Assembly: GCA_023634235.1 (NCBI GenBank) | Contig: JAMKCF010000003.1 | Coordinates: 4,678,958-4,742,957 of the forward strand | Direction: 5' to 3' | DNA from: Pisaster brevispinus | Taxonomy: Eukaryota > Echinodermata > Asteroidea > Forcipulatida > Asteriidae | Length of the DNA: 64,000 nucleotides | In this document: piece after piece, positions 52,720-64,000 of the stretch | How the letters are laid out: each line of letters begins with the position of its first letter | How positions within the stretch are numbered: position 1 is the first letter of the stretch | Notes under the pieces: model-generated | The model's input: only the letters and a program-made list of their open reading frames with translations | Told to the model about the DNA's origin: nothing | The model's database searches: none | Made by a program: the position numbers and the translations under genes

Positions 52720-52871
52720 CAAGTTTGGTGGTACGATGGCTGTGCTGATCAATCGAACGCTGTTCAATCGAATGAGTGGCAGGTTTGTTTCGGGTGTGTC
52801 GCGGTATTCGGTGGCAATTCACATGGCCGGGAAGACCAATTGTACATACTGAAATGAAGATGTCGCAATAG
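52720..52871 (+). pseudogene. Eroded A-type exon 7 joined to intron 1 sequence (relic A3)
   Basis: Recognisable traces of WWYDGCADQSN, a GIRW-like region, TWPG and TEMKM survive with several indels and stops. The sequence immediately before (to about 52719) matches G2 intron 1 up to its TTCAAATGC near 13666. So one deletion removed everything from intron 1 to the middle of exon 7. Confidence 0.72.
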
Positions 52872-52881
52872 ACCCCTTGCA

Positions 52882-52994
52882 TTGGCCGCCATCGTTGATG
52901 AAACGTGCACGCGTGACAGGCTATCATTGGCTGAGAGTCGCGCGCAGAGCGTACACGCCTGCACTTTTCCATTGTCATCAAAGATGGTGGCCAC
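52882..52994. mobile_element. Short inverted-repeat element, GGCCGCCATC ends
   Basis: TTGGCCGCCATCGTTGATGA (52882-52901) pairs with the reverse complement of 52975-52994 with three mismatches in 20. The interior is GC-richer than the surroundings. It lies just after the relic exon 7. A TGACGTCA octamer follows at about 52996. Confidence 0.5.
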
Positions 52995-55192
52995 TGACGT
53001 CATGTGCAATCCATCTATAACTATAAGTGTATTGCAGTTTTGCTCGAGGCAGTCAGTTCTAGCATCAGCAGTTGAGTATGTCATCGAATTTATTAAATCG
53101 TGCAAGGTCACAGCGAATGTTATAACATCAAACCGCAGTGAACGCAATCCAGAGATTAGAACAATGGCAAAACTGTATGTCACACTAAGCAACTGGAAGA
53201 TTATTTGAAGTGACTAACTGGGGAGACAAGTTTGCACTCTTGCTCAAATCTGCACTTTAATGAGCGGCGAGTATTAATCCATCTCAGATATCTAAATACA
53301 ATACTTCAAAACACGTTTTGAACAAGGTAGCCTATAGTTGTTCTCCCACGTGATCGAGACTGTATACGTTTTGACAATTATTAGTGGTGGAATATGTAGT
53401 AAAGTACCTGTAACAAATTTAAAGTAGGCCTTTAACGAGAAATGTTGTTAAGACAATAATAACATTGTGTCACACGGCACGAGGCTTTGGTGCAAGCAAA
53501 CACTTCTCGCTATTTCCGGATTCATGGAAAGCTGCCACCGAGTAAAGTTCATGCCGGTCACGAAACCCTGGGGTTGACGGCCCCAGTAGTATTTCGGTTA
53601 TGTCCCCCGCCCCCGTCCCACCAACACAGCCCATCAGGCAAAACATAGACAAGCGTTAATTTGCTGGCCTCCCTGTTCAACAACAATGCATGGCGGACAA
53701 TAAATAATAATAATAAAGCATAGAAAAAGCATAAAAAAAGAAAACAAAATCGTGGATTAATCTTCTTTTGGAGTTACAAGGCCGATGAAATAACGGAGAG
53801 AGTGGCATTTCATCCCTCCCAGGTGAATCCGTCTCGGGAGACACAATTTTCTAGACAATCCAAGCATTGCGGGTAGAGACAGAATCTCCCCGTTGACAGA
53901 ATATCCTACGACACCGGATCCAAAGCTGTCTATTGTGCGTACTTATATTTTGAATCATTCATATCATTTCGCTCAAAGGAATTCATGTATCACAGAAACG
54001 TATAACTGTTAGGGTCTTTGCATATGATGTGAAAGACAAGACCAATAGTTAGTTTTCTATCCTTTAATTTCCTAAACACCGTACTGAAGACAAAGTGCTG
54101 TCAAAGTGTGGGTTACATTTCAATGGGTCTCACCCACAGACAACACAAATCTTACTGAGATTTGGCTTATACGTGTTGGCGTACTATTAGGAAACAGTGA
54201 CAGTGCTTGTTTTTCTAGTTCTGGGAATATCGGGAAATTCCGGAAAAATAACATAGACAATTAAAATTAAATTTGAATAAATTTAGAGGCATAATATCCA
54301 ACTGTCTTGGGATGCAATGGAGTCGTGCACTGCAGTAAAACACCCCCTCCCACACCCGTTAATTTGGTTGAAATGAATACATGTATATTGTTCCTAATGT
54401 CGCCTTTTGTCAACTCATGAATTCCTACTACAGAAGGTTACAACCGACCCATCGGAAAACCACTCTGAATTGTCATGGAGCAGTACCGTTTGTTGAACAA
54501 AATTGCCTTCGAGCTATTCAAACCAAGAAGCCCTAGAAGTGTCATGCTACGATAAGATTTTCCTTTATATTTTCTTGTGAAGATTTGTGCTACCATTTTT
54601 ACTCATCATAATTAGCAGGTATAGGTCTATTAAGCATTACTAAGTGTACAATGCTTAAAATAAGTATTTCCATTAAATACATTTTCTTGCACATGAAAAA
54701 GCCGTTAGATTATTATGACAGTTCACGTTCACGTATTAATAACGCTTGGGGCCAAATGATTAATGCGATCTTAATTAGACCTGTCCAACAAATGATTAGG
54801 TTGCTCTGACTACGGAAGGAAATATATTAACTGCGATTGTTCGTGACGGAGAGTGAGAGAATAGGTTGGATATTAAAACAATATATTGATTTGTCTGCCC
54901 TATAAAACACACCACCAGTGACGTATATAGGCCTTTACTTTTATTGGTTTGTGGAACGAGTTGTTCAACAAAACCCCTGTCGACAAGGTTGTGATTATGG
55001 AAATACTGACTGCGACGAGAGCCGAACCGACATTTTGAAACTCCAGAGATTGCGTTGGTCTATACCAAACAATAGGCCTATTGTTTGCTATTGCTCTGAT
55101 TGGCAGTACTTCTGAAACCTTTGTCTCGTCTCGTCAACGCTAATTGTTTACCTGCCTCTTTTCTTTATATCGATGATAATTGGAAGATCGGC
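52995..55192. other. Spacer relic A3 to G6
   Basis: The first part (about 53040-53650) matches the 3' flanks of A-type genes. About 54600-54750 is distantly similar to the region upstream of the A2 leaders. No coding exon. A TATAAAA at 54901-54907, 286 bases before the G6 start, is a possible core promoter, unproven. Confidence 0.5.
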
Positions 55193-58100
55193 ATGTTTAT
55201 CTTGGTGAGCGCATTGGTGGTCGTCACAAGCGGTAAGCTTCACAAGGTTTTCCTTTTCTTTTTTTAGGTATTCGGCCATCAGCCGAAAACCAATTGTTAT
55301 TTTACTGCTTTTTGGTATGCGCCTCTTCTTCTTTCCCCGAACCTTGTCATCAAGATTTCACAAAAAACTAAAGGTCTTACAGACTTGAAACTGTGCATAT
55401 GCTTGAACCTTAACAAGAAGACAGCACTTGAACAATGACGTTGTAATGACGTCATCAGGTGTCAAATTACAATGTTTTTAAAGTAAAAAAATTACCATTT
55501 TCTTCTTAGTGTATTTCATTCAATTTAAAAGATATGATATTCATAACTGGGCATCTGATAGATCAAGACTGGGGTAACATTTGAAAAGTTAACGCCCAAA
55601 ACGTACACAATCTTTACTTCTGGTCACAACGGAAAGTCATATATTGCCTTTGTTCTTTTTCGTCAATTATCGTTTTTCGGGCAAAATTCCAAACTTGTGT
55701 ACAGTTGTATTACAGTTACATCATCATGATGTTGTCAAACATCACGTGACGTCACCTTGAAGGTGCATTTTTCAAAGATATTTATATTTTTTTAAATGCG
55801 TGACAAAACTGAAACTGTGTATGTGGTCAAGCCGGGATGTGTAACACCCAAACTTGAGGTTATGTTCTTACAACGTCATCAAGTTTCACGTGACGACTCC
55901 TTAAAGGTGCAGTGTTACACGATCCATATATTATACAGAAACAAATATGCGATCGCGCTGTGAAACCTCGCATGTATTCAAGCCTGTGCTATATCTACAA
56001 TTTGAGGTCATCAAGCGTTACGTGACGTCACCTTAAAGGTGATACTTTGTATGTATTCAAGCCGGGAAGGGTAACATACAACGTTTGAGGTCCTATTCCA
56101 AAGACGTTATCATGTGTCCCGTGACGTCATCATAAAGGTGTAGTATTACAATGTATTCACAGAAAAATATGCGTGATCGGGCTGAAACCTCGCATGTATT
56201 CCAGCCGGGATGTGTTACATCTGCTGAGGTAACATCACGATGACGTCATTAAGCGTCACGTGACGTCACTTTGAAGGTACACTTCTCAAAGATTTATATT
56301 TACAAGGAAAAATGTGCGATCAAGTTGACGAACTTTGCATGTACTCAAAAGTTGAGGTCATTTACAGGAAAAGTGCGTTACAAAGCTGAAACTTTGTATG
56401 TCTTTCTTGCACCATTTGAAAGCTCTTGAAGAGCTGTACACAATTTATTTTATATTTTATCTCAACTTAAGTTTAGTTGTTTCTGCGGAAAATCCCCACT
56501 AAGACTTTTTAAAAGAGTCAACACTGAAGAGAGGGTTTGCGAAAAATTTTAAGTTGTTCTTCTTCTTCTCTTACTCTTCTTCGTTGATAAATCGTTTGTT
56601 GAACCCACACTTCAAATGCTTCATGACATGATACTTAAATACAGGTCTAATTGCAAAAAAAAAATCAATGTGGCTCATCGAGGAATAAAGCGTACAGTTG
56701 ATAATTGGACTTGCTGTCGCAATTTAGTATATAATTCGAAATCTTTCGGCAAGACTATATATTAACCAGGTGTCCATAGGCTATGGTACGCACTGAAAAC
56801 TGCTGACCTAACTACACACTGTTCAGTAATAAATGTTACAGTAAACCATCGTGAAATATAGCTGAAACAACCACAGGTAAACATGAACAACTAAAGCCAA
56901 TCGAGGGCTCTCTCAAAGCACCAGGCTCAGTGGAACGCAATGCAAACAATATATCAAGCAAAAAATTGAATATAGATACAAGTTGTGAGGGAAATACAAC
57001 AAGTCAAAATGTATTTCCATTAAAACCCACCTAAGAAAACAAGCAAGAGGAACCCCACGTCCCCCAAAACAGTATAGCTAAAAGTTTTCCCATTTCACCC
57101 CATCCCATCCCGCAATCGAAGATAATACTATGAAGAGTTACTTGCACAGGTTACTTTGTTGCATTGTATAGACTGATATTATACCAAGAAGATGTTTATT
57201 GAAGGGTGATTTAAAAAATGCGAGAGATTTAGCAGGTATGATATATTGTACGGTGATTCATTCCATGTAAATCATAACCACATTCTGTCTAAGACATCAA
57301 TATTGTTTTGTTATTGATTTTTGGTTCTTTCTGAAAACGGCTGTCGTTGACTCACTGTAAAAATGAAACGTGGTTATTTTTAGAGCGATTTACCTGTGAT
57401 ACGTGTCGCTAAATGGCGCTCAAATGTGCGGTCATAGTTACAAACAATCTGCACTTGATGCCTGGTACGGATAGTTTCATCTTGACAAAATCTAATGCGA
57501 TTGTAATTATTAAAAAGGGGCAGATTTAATTTCATTTATAGTTGTCTCTCTGTAGACCAGCTGGGTCTCCGTAAGTGAAACTGTTGATTGAATGTAATGG
57601 TGCTCAAAAAGGTTGGTGGTACCCGGACATTTTACATCAATGTTTTGGCACCTTGATATGGAATAATCAAAGACCTTTTACTATAAAGTACGCCGAATTT
57701 AATTATTATAGAATGGATTTCTTTATAGTTGTCAGCAAAGAAGCTGCCGTAAAGGTGTGTTATTTTGAGCAAGAGCCGGACCATCAAGGCAAACTCCGCT
57801 GGGTGATGCCGGGCAGTCATAAAGAACGCTGCTCTTGCGCTGTTCTCGTACCCGGGGGAATAAACACCATTGCACCGGAAAGACCGTTTCAACCGTACTA
57901 CACCGATCAACCGATGTTTACTGACGACGCAGAGATGATTCATGACTATTTTAACTGTCATTGTGAGTATTTGATATGCTTCATAAAGAGAAATGATAGT
58001 TAGTGCATCATCTACGTAAAACTTTCAACACTTTGACATCAGCAAAGGTGTTCGTTCTTCCTTGCACGAGGTTTTTGTTTTGTGTTTGTGTATTCTTTCT

Positions 58101-60384
58101 TGTGTATACAAATAAGTTATTGTTTAAGTTGTTCACGATTACCTTTTTAACATATTGTTTAGATGACAAACCCACGGACTGTCAGGAGTTGTTTGATGCC
58201 GGCAATACTGAGAGTGGTGTTTACACCATCTATTTGCCAAACAACAAGCCAGAGGTGTTGGACGTATATTGTGACATGAATGGTACAACTGGTTGGCTGG
58301 TAAATAAACGAAAAACATAATCGTTTTGTTAAAAGCTTTGTTTTGAAAAGCATATCCATACTTTTAGTAGCAATTCATTAAGTAGCAACTCATTAAAACT
58401 GATTTTAATGTTGCAACGTTTTTACTGTATGCGGGCGTTTGAATTACCAATTTTTGGGATATAATAATAAGTAACTGAATTGAATTGAATTGAATCGAGG
58501 ACGACTTACTTTGATGAATTTATACCCCCAAATTGCTTGGTGTAAATACTCATCAGCAGAGAGTTAAAATTTATTTGCAACTCCGAAAACCAATATGTAG
58601 TATTTTTCCTAAAATGATATCTAAAATAATTTTACCATGGAAAAGAAGAGTATGGAAAAAAAGTGCATCATTTATTTGTGCCAAAGGTATTTCAGAGGCG
58701 TCTGGATGGATCTGTGAATTTCACTCGGAACTGGAATGAGTACAAGGAAGGCTTTGGGGACCTCCAAGGGGAGTTCTGGCTCGGTAATGAAGCAGTCCGT
58801 CTGCTGACTGGTCTAGATGCCGAGTCTAACTGGACCATCCGTGTGGATCTCACAGATGAAAATGGCACAAAGGGGTCGTTGACGAAATCACTATTCCGTG
58901 TCGTTGGAGAGTTTTACAATATCAGTGTTGGGAGTTCAGGAGTTGGACCGATTGGCAAGTACAAGTACAGAGACAGACAATGATTGGACATAACTTCAGT
59001 TCATTCTAGACCCCTTTTATAAACGAGGCATACATTTTCTCCCCATTTTTCTTGCTCAATTTGTTTTAGTTTTGAGATTAAGCCAACTATTTTCATGCTT
59101 GAAAAGAAATTAACATTAGTTAATTTCTTTTTAAGATCACGGAATTTGTGGTCAACGTCTTGGAATGGAAGACGGCAGCATCGCTGACTCTAAAATAACA
59201 GCTTCAAGTTTTCACGAAGAAGCAGAGCGGCCACCTGATAACTGTAAGCCAAAGAACGGGCGCCTCAATCAAGAGGGAAATGATAGGATCGTAGGTGGAT
59301 GGTGTCCACATCTAGATAACAGAGATGGATGCTGGTTCCAGGTGGATTTGGAGACAACAAAGCAGGTTGAAGGTGTCATTATGCAAGGCAGCACGGATCC
59401 AATGAATAAGTACAACGACTGGGTTACACAATATAAAGTGAGCTACAGTGATAGTCAGCACACATGGCATTACGTCGGCTCGTCATCTTTGAATGAAGCA
59501 GAGGTAGCTTTCCGCAGATTTCATTTATATTTATGTAGAGGCTTTTTCGCTATTAATATCAAACTGGATATTATAATGTAAAGGTCAATCAAACAATAAT
59601 GTTAAAGCACATACTTTTCAATACAGGTCTTTCCAGGGAACGTTGACGATGTGGCAGCAGTAACAAGCATATTTCAGAAGCCCATACGAGCACGCTATGT
59701 TCGAATTTTACCAACCGCATTTAAAGAATGGCCATCCATGCGCATCGAACTTATTGGATGCAAAGGTAGGCACACTGCTGCAAGATTATTTTTTTTTAAG
59801 TGGATGTCTTTGCTTTGATTTGCTTTTCACAGTCTTTCCTCTGGGCCAATTGCATCCTTTGAGGGTATGCATCAGCATTACTTTGCACGTTCAGCGGTGC
59901 ACCCCTTTTACCTCTTGTACCCATTGAAATGCTACCTTATTTTTGCCTCTGCTCAGAAGATGATTGGATTTACCCCACGAACCCAATATTTGTTACCGGG
60001 GTGGAACGTAGACCCATTTACTAATACCAGCCTATTTCTGTAATTACACAAAGGTGTGTGTCTGATATAAATTGTATTAACATTGTTTCCCAAGGTGATG
60101 TTCTTGATTTCATTAACAACCGGCCATTCTCAACCTACGATCATGACAACGATGGTGATGCAGCTGCTAACTGTGCAGGTCTACTGGAGGGAGGTTGGTG
60201 GTTTGACCGTTGTTCAGGTGTTCCTTACCGTGGCTACCATGAGAAGGTTGTGGAAAGCAACCTCAATGGCGATTATTCGTATTTCGTCGATTATTCGGGT
60301 CAGGAGTATCGAGGTATTCGTTGGAGTACTTGGGAAGGAAAACAGATTGTGAAGAGTGAAATGAAGATGCGTCGTGTTGGTTAA
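55193..60384 (+). CDS. G6: secreted nested FReD/F5-8C lectin, type B (491 aa, 7 exons)
   Basis: Exons: 55193-55232, 57729-57962, 58163-58299, 58687-58954, 59136-59503, 59627-59765, 60095-60384; phases 1,1,0,1,0,1. The leader is short (MFILVSALVVVTS). The Cys module (about 14-91) keeps CYFEQEPDH, RCSCAVLVPGG and FNCH but lacks the Thr-rich linker of the A genes. FReD N (95-226): DCQELFDAGNTESGVYTI, VYCDMNG, VFQRRLDG, GEFWLGNE, VDLTDENG. F5/8C (230-395): CGQRLGMED to MRIELIGC. FReD C (396-491): FSTYDHDNDGD, NCAG, SNLNG, EMKMRR. Intron 4 has a GC donor (G|GCAAGT). G6 is the only complete unfused B gene in the window and the most canonical FReD. Exon 7 is very close to G0, G2 and G3. Confidence 0.88.
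55330..56430. repeat. Degenerate tandem repeat with TGACGTCA motifs, G6 intron 1
   Basis: Units of roughly 110-160 bases share CATGTATTCAAGCCGGGA, TTGAGGTCAT, CACGTGACGTCA and AAAGGTG segments. Perfect TGACGTCA octamers occur at 55447, 55747, 56023, 56122, 56241 and 56261. The octamer is the CRE consensus, but here it comes with a repeated unit, so it may be a passenger. Confidence 0.7.
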
Positions 60385-63300
60385 CTAATTCTAACCCTAT
60401 ACATTTGTACATCGTTAATTTAATATTTAGATATCAAAATTTAGATTTAAATCTTATTGCGATAAACAAAGTAGCAAATCATCTCTAAATTGTAAGACAC
60501 AATGATAGTTAATTTAATATTTTTTTTGTCGTTTAGGTAAAATAACAACACTCCCCCGATTTTGTCAATATAATTATTCTGAACATTTAAGTTCCTTAAT
60601 ATTTAGGCCAATGTTATTATTATTAATATATAACAAAAATCCCCTGGTCGCAGTAGTGCCTTGTGGGATTAAAAAAATGTCCACCAATTTCGACTACTAA
60701 GTACAAATAACGTTACTTTATCGCTTAATTATGTCAAAACAAAAAGTGTTAATCACTTTTAAAAACACTTGGACCAAGAACTTGGACCAATTTAGTTACA
60801 TGGAGAACAAATGGGCACAAAAAACCCTCCAAAACGCCCTAGGCCATTGTTTGTGGAAAATTACTGTTTGCATCATGTTAGTTTGGGGTCCCAGAGGTGG
60901 AAACAAATCGGTCCGGATAGGCCTATGTCGAAAAGCATTGCCTTGACCCTTTAAATTGTTAGCAGTCTGGCAACTCAACTAAATTTAAAATATTGGTGTA
61001 GAGTTTAAACATTTTACTAAACGCTTAGTTGAAATATACTCGAGTTTCTATACCGTGTCCGTAGTGATCTTGGACGATTTAATTGTTATCTTTTTTTCAG
61101 AACCACTTTATGCCTGAAATTGGGTTAATTTCGCAGGCATACTGAAGGAGAGGTTCATGCGAATGCTTCACGAGCCAACCTAAGCAATACCGTCTCACTA
61201 TACGTTAAATCAGGTTAAGAGTATAACAGATCCCTCGTTTTGCTGTTTTTTTTTATTTTTTTATTTTTTTTTTATGTTGTTACATAGACCTAGTGGATTA
61301 TATTGTGTAATTAAGAAAACATTTCCACTTGAATTATTTTGAGAGCTGTTGTTAATCTGGTGATCCATTACATTCTAAGTTTTAAAACAAATAAGTGCAG
61401 ACGAGTGCAAGTCCAAATAATGATCTTAATACCTAAAAAATACCTTGCGAATGAGGTGCTTGCAAATGAGAGTAGAATTTCCTGTATAAATATTTGCCGT
61501 TCACAACTCTTTGATTGTTTTTTGTTTTTGTTAACATGAAAAGCAGATAATCTAGGGCAGCGTAGGCGGAACAGAGTGGCACTAATGCTTAGAGCACATC
61601 ATTTGTTAGGAAATTATTCTGTAATAAAAGCAATTACTCGTTTAAATAAACATGTAGTGAACTAGCCCATTTCGTACAAAATTTACTTATTAGGGAATTA
61701 AGTCATAAGTTTATCAACAACATTGGGGTAAGTTTTAACATACGAAAACAACAAAAAAACATGCTGAGAGCAATAAAAAAAAGTTCACAAACAATCTGGT
61801 CAGAAAAACAAACTTATCCATTTGCTTACCGTACTAGTGTATGGCTGCAAAACAAGGAGTGAACAAAAAATGATGAACAAACTCAATGAGTTGACGAAGA
61901 AACTGAATTAAATTCAATGCTAGTCTTTGAAAAGAGTGTACTTGGCTATCCACAGCAAGCTTGGAAGAAGTCAACAATGTTGGGGGGGGGGGGGTGGGCT
62001 TGGGTACTTTGATGTTTTTGAGTGTGGATGTTGGTGGAAGCTTCCCCTTCCTCGCCTCAACTTCCATTGTACCCCTGAATACCCACATCATAGGCCCTCC
62101 CACCAATTTGAAAAAGTGAACGTTATAAATTGAGAGCATAAGTAGTATAGACAATGGGGTTTGTATAAACAAAGGGGTTTGTTTATACTGCCCAAGGCAG
62201 CTATACTGCCTTTCGTGTAATAATAACTGTTTTTTTGTTAGGCCTATACCTGTAACGCTTATCAAATATCTGGAAAGATGGCATTGTCAAAATACAGACC
62301 AATGTAAATCTTAGATGTGGCTTACATTCTGTTGTATTATTAGGAAAATAATAGTGGAAATAAAGATGTAATGTATATGGAACAAAAACAGCAGTTTCTT
62401 TTAAAACCACAAAGAAAAACCACTCCAAAACTCAACAACACAATTCCCATTTTCAACTTTATGGTATACAAAATGAACATTAATATTTACAAATTTTACA
62501 TCAAGTTATTGTACCCTTATTGACAATAATGTTTTACAAAAATGATTAACTTTTTTTAAAACAACAACATGATAAAGGTTTCAAGAATAACCTTAATATT
62601 TATATTACATCCCTTTATCGCTTTTCCCTAACTGAGAAAGACCAAGAAAATACTCTTTTAAGGCATGTTTTATTCTTGTGAAATATTGAAAAATAAAAAA
62701 AACTAAACAAACAGACAAACAAACTCCTGGGAAGGAATGCAGGGTAGGAAGGAGGAAGGGTAGGAATATAAGGGTGTTATTGTAAAGAATGAATGGTGGG
62801 AGACAGGAAATAACATTAACCCGATCTAGCCTCTTAACAAAAGTCACTCCCCTTCAAGAACACATAGCGCTTACAAGATCGACATTGTGGAATGATTTTA
62901 AGGTAGGAACTGTATTTATGATATTTTTTCTTCACATACCTCAAAATGTTCTCAATAAGAAAGCATGAAGTAAAGGGACAGTAGAGCCAATGGGAAAAGC
63001 CCACAATGTCCCTCTTCTAAAGATGCCTGGTTCTTTGTTATTGTTTTTTTCTTCCTTTTTTTTTTGGGGGGGGGGTTGATGCTTTCTTTTTTCTGCATAC
63101 GATTCTTATAAGAATCCATTTTACATTACTTCATTTTATTCCACATCCAACAGTGCAAGCACCAATAACGGGAGAAAATCCAGTGAAGTAGAAGATGCTG
63201 CAGAATAGTCCAGCTTCTAGAGTCGACTCTCGTTAATACGAGGTCCGCCGGACTGGCCCGTTTTTCTCTTAAATGCAGCGCACTACTAATTACATGTATA

Positions 63301-63685
63301 TGATATAAGATGAGAATTGAAATCCCAATCCACATTAATGGCTCTAGTTTGAACCAGGGTCAACAGAGGTGAAAGGCAGGGAAAGAAACAATTCTGCACC
63401 CAACCTGACTCCAAACTATTTTTTGTATCAAGGGGTGATGGTGCCTTAGTGATAGATTTTGTAAAACAATTCATAATGGAAAAGGATTGACAACAACCCC
63501 AAGCCACCTCCCTTACTCCCTCTGAACAAAATGTACAATTAAGAAATTACAAGTCTCCAGACAAGAGTGAACAATGAAGATGAAGGACCCTTACCCAGGG
63601 TGGCATGGTTGCTCTGCAAAACAGTTGCTGGTACAACTGGCCATCTCAAATTGCACTTGAGAATTCTGTTAACAACCTCATTCTG
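60385..63685. other. Right flank of the array
   Basis: No FReD or F5/8C exon. It contains T- and G-rich homopolymers (61246-61275, 61981-61995, 63050-63077) and a relic of A-type spacer at about 62235-62390. The part from about 62.6 kb on may be the 3' UTR of the minus-strand gene suggested at 63686-63791. Confidence 0.5.
62235..62390 (+). repeat. Relic of A-gene 3' spacer sequence
   Basis: The stretch with ATCAAATATCTGGAAAGAT, AATGTAAATCTTAGATGTGG and GTATTATTAGGAAAATAATA matches, with gaps, 11390-11520 (after G1), 41820-41880 (after G4) and 50160-50290 (after G5). It suggests the A-type array once extended beyond G6. Confidence 0.5.
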
Positions 63686-63791
63686 TTACCAAGAACTGAA
63701 ATCTGTCAGCTTTAAAGATGACTTGGACTTCTTCTTGGATGATGAGGTGGCATCTGAACTGACCGAGGTTTCTGCAGGCCGCTTACTTGTG
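63686..63791 (-). CDS. Candidate terminal exon of an unrelated minus-strand gene
   Basis: On the minus strand a pyrimidine-rich tract and CAG acceptor (its AG lies at 63792-63793 on the + strand) precede an open frame that reads TSKRPAETSVSSD, then a Ser/Lys-rich run (SSSKKKSKSSLKL), TDFSSW and stop. The composition looks like the basic C-terminus of a nuclear or cytosolic protein. The overlapping + strand frame (acidic, FKDDLDFFLDD) is probably its shadow, although it also ends near a GTAAGA and cannot be excluded. The product is not recognised. Confidence 0.35.
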
Positions 63792-64000
63792 CTGAAGAGG
63801 ACAGTAAGAAAATGTCACTGGGATTTAACAAGATGAGTAATCATGAGTTTCGCTATAGACTGTGCAAGTCTCGTGAGCATTTGAACACTGAGACACGTTT
63901 TAAAGCGCACGAGTTTGTTTCCTCCATGCGTTAAAGCAATGGCATGGGACCACCACATATACTTGCATGGTCTATTGGATACTTGGGATGGAACTGGAAT

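Noticed and set aside
54918..55115. Small Cys-containing open frame upstream of G6
   Set aside because: No homology to any exon of the family, no splice-site support and no leader; probably chance.

Overview
The window is eukaryotic, AT-rich, intron-rich and full of short repeats. It holds no bacterial or viral gene organisation. The protein families (fibrinogen-related domain, FReD, and F5/8 type C or discoidin domain), the split genes and the short interspersed elements suggest a marine invertebrate deuterostome. An echinoderm is plausible because of a TTTCATAAAGC-type element with inverted ends at 52399-52589, but the species cannot be fixed from sequence alone.

Almost everything from 1 to about 60.4 kb is one tandem array of secreted, lectin-like genes, all on the + strand. 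Each complete gene has seven coding exons: (1) signal peptide, (2) a short Cys-containing module I do not recognise, (3) and (4) the N-terminal two thirds of a FReD, (5) and (6) a complete F5/8C domain, (7) the C-terminal third of the FReD with its Ca-site motif. The F5/8C domain is therefore nested inside the FReD. It is carried by two exons flanked by phase-1 introns, with a phase-0 intron inside. I worked the exon boundaries out by hand from splice sites, reading frame and paralogue comparison, and the phase series 1-1-0-1-0-1 holds in every gene where it can be tested.

Layout: G0 (last exon only, 686-975, type B); G1 (4481-9924, type A1, 480 aa); G2 (13313-19384, A2::B fusion, broken by two frameshifts); G3 (22859-30725, A1::B fusion, open frame, 497 aa); G4 (34225-40397, A1, 478 aa); G5 (43575-47782, A2, 492 aa); a duplicated 3' end (48543-48703); a gutted third A gene (leader 52117-52162, eroded last exon 52720-52871); G6 (55193-60384, B, 491 aa). 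Type A and type B differ in the F5/8C loops and in the FReD loop before the SNLNG motif, where type B has 11 more residues.

The order suggests an ancestral unit A1-A2-A3-B. The block G0 3' end to G1 5' region (1 to about 5.95 kb) recurs almost unchanged at 18399 and 29744, so the locus has grown by large tandem duplication. Deletions then fused A 5' halves to B 3' halves and left a truncated A-type exon 4 stranded in the third introns of G2 and G3. Several small inverted-repeat elements, tRNA-derived SINEs and two long trinucleotide arrays lie in the introns and spacers.

From 60.4 kb rightward the array ends, apart from a short relic of A-type spacer near 62.3 kb. A possible terminal exon of an unrelated minus-strand gene lies at 63686-63791. 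By analogy with ficolins, tachylectins and other FReD lectins, the likely role of the array is extracellular glycan or microbe recognition. That is inference.
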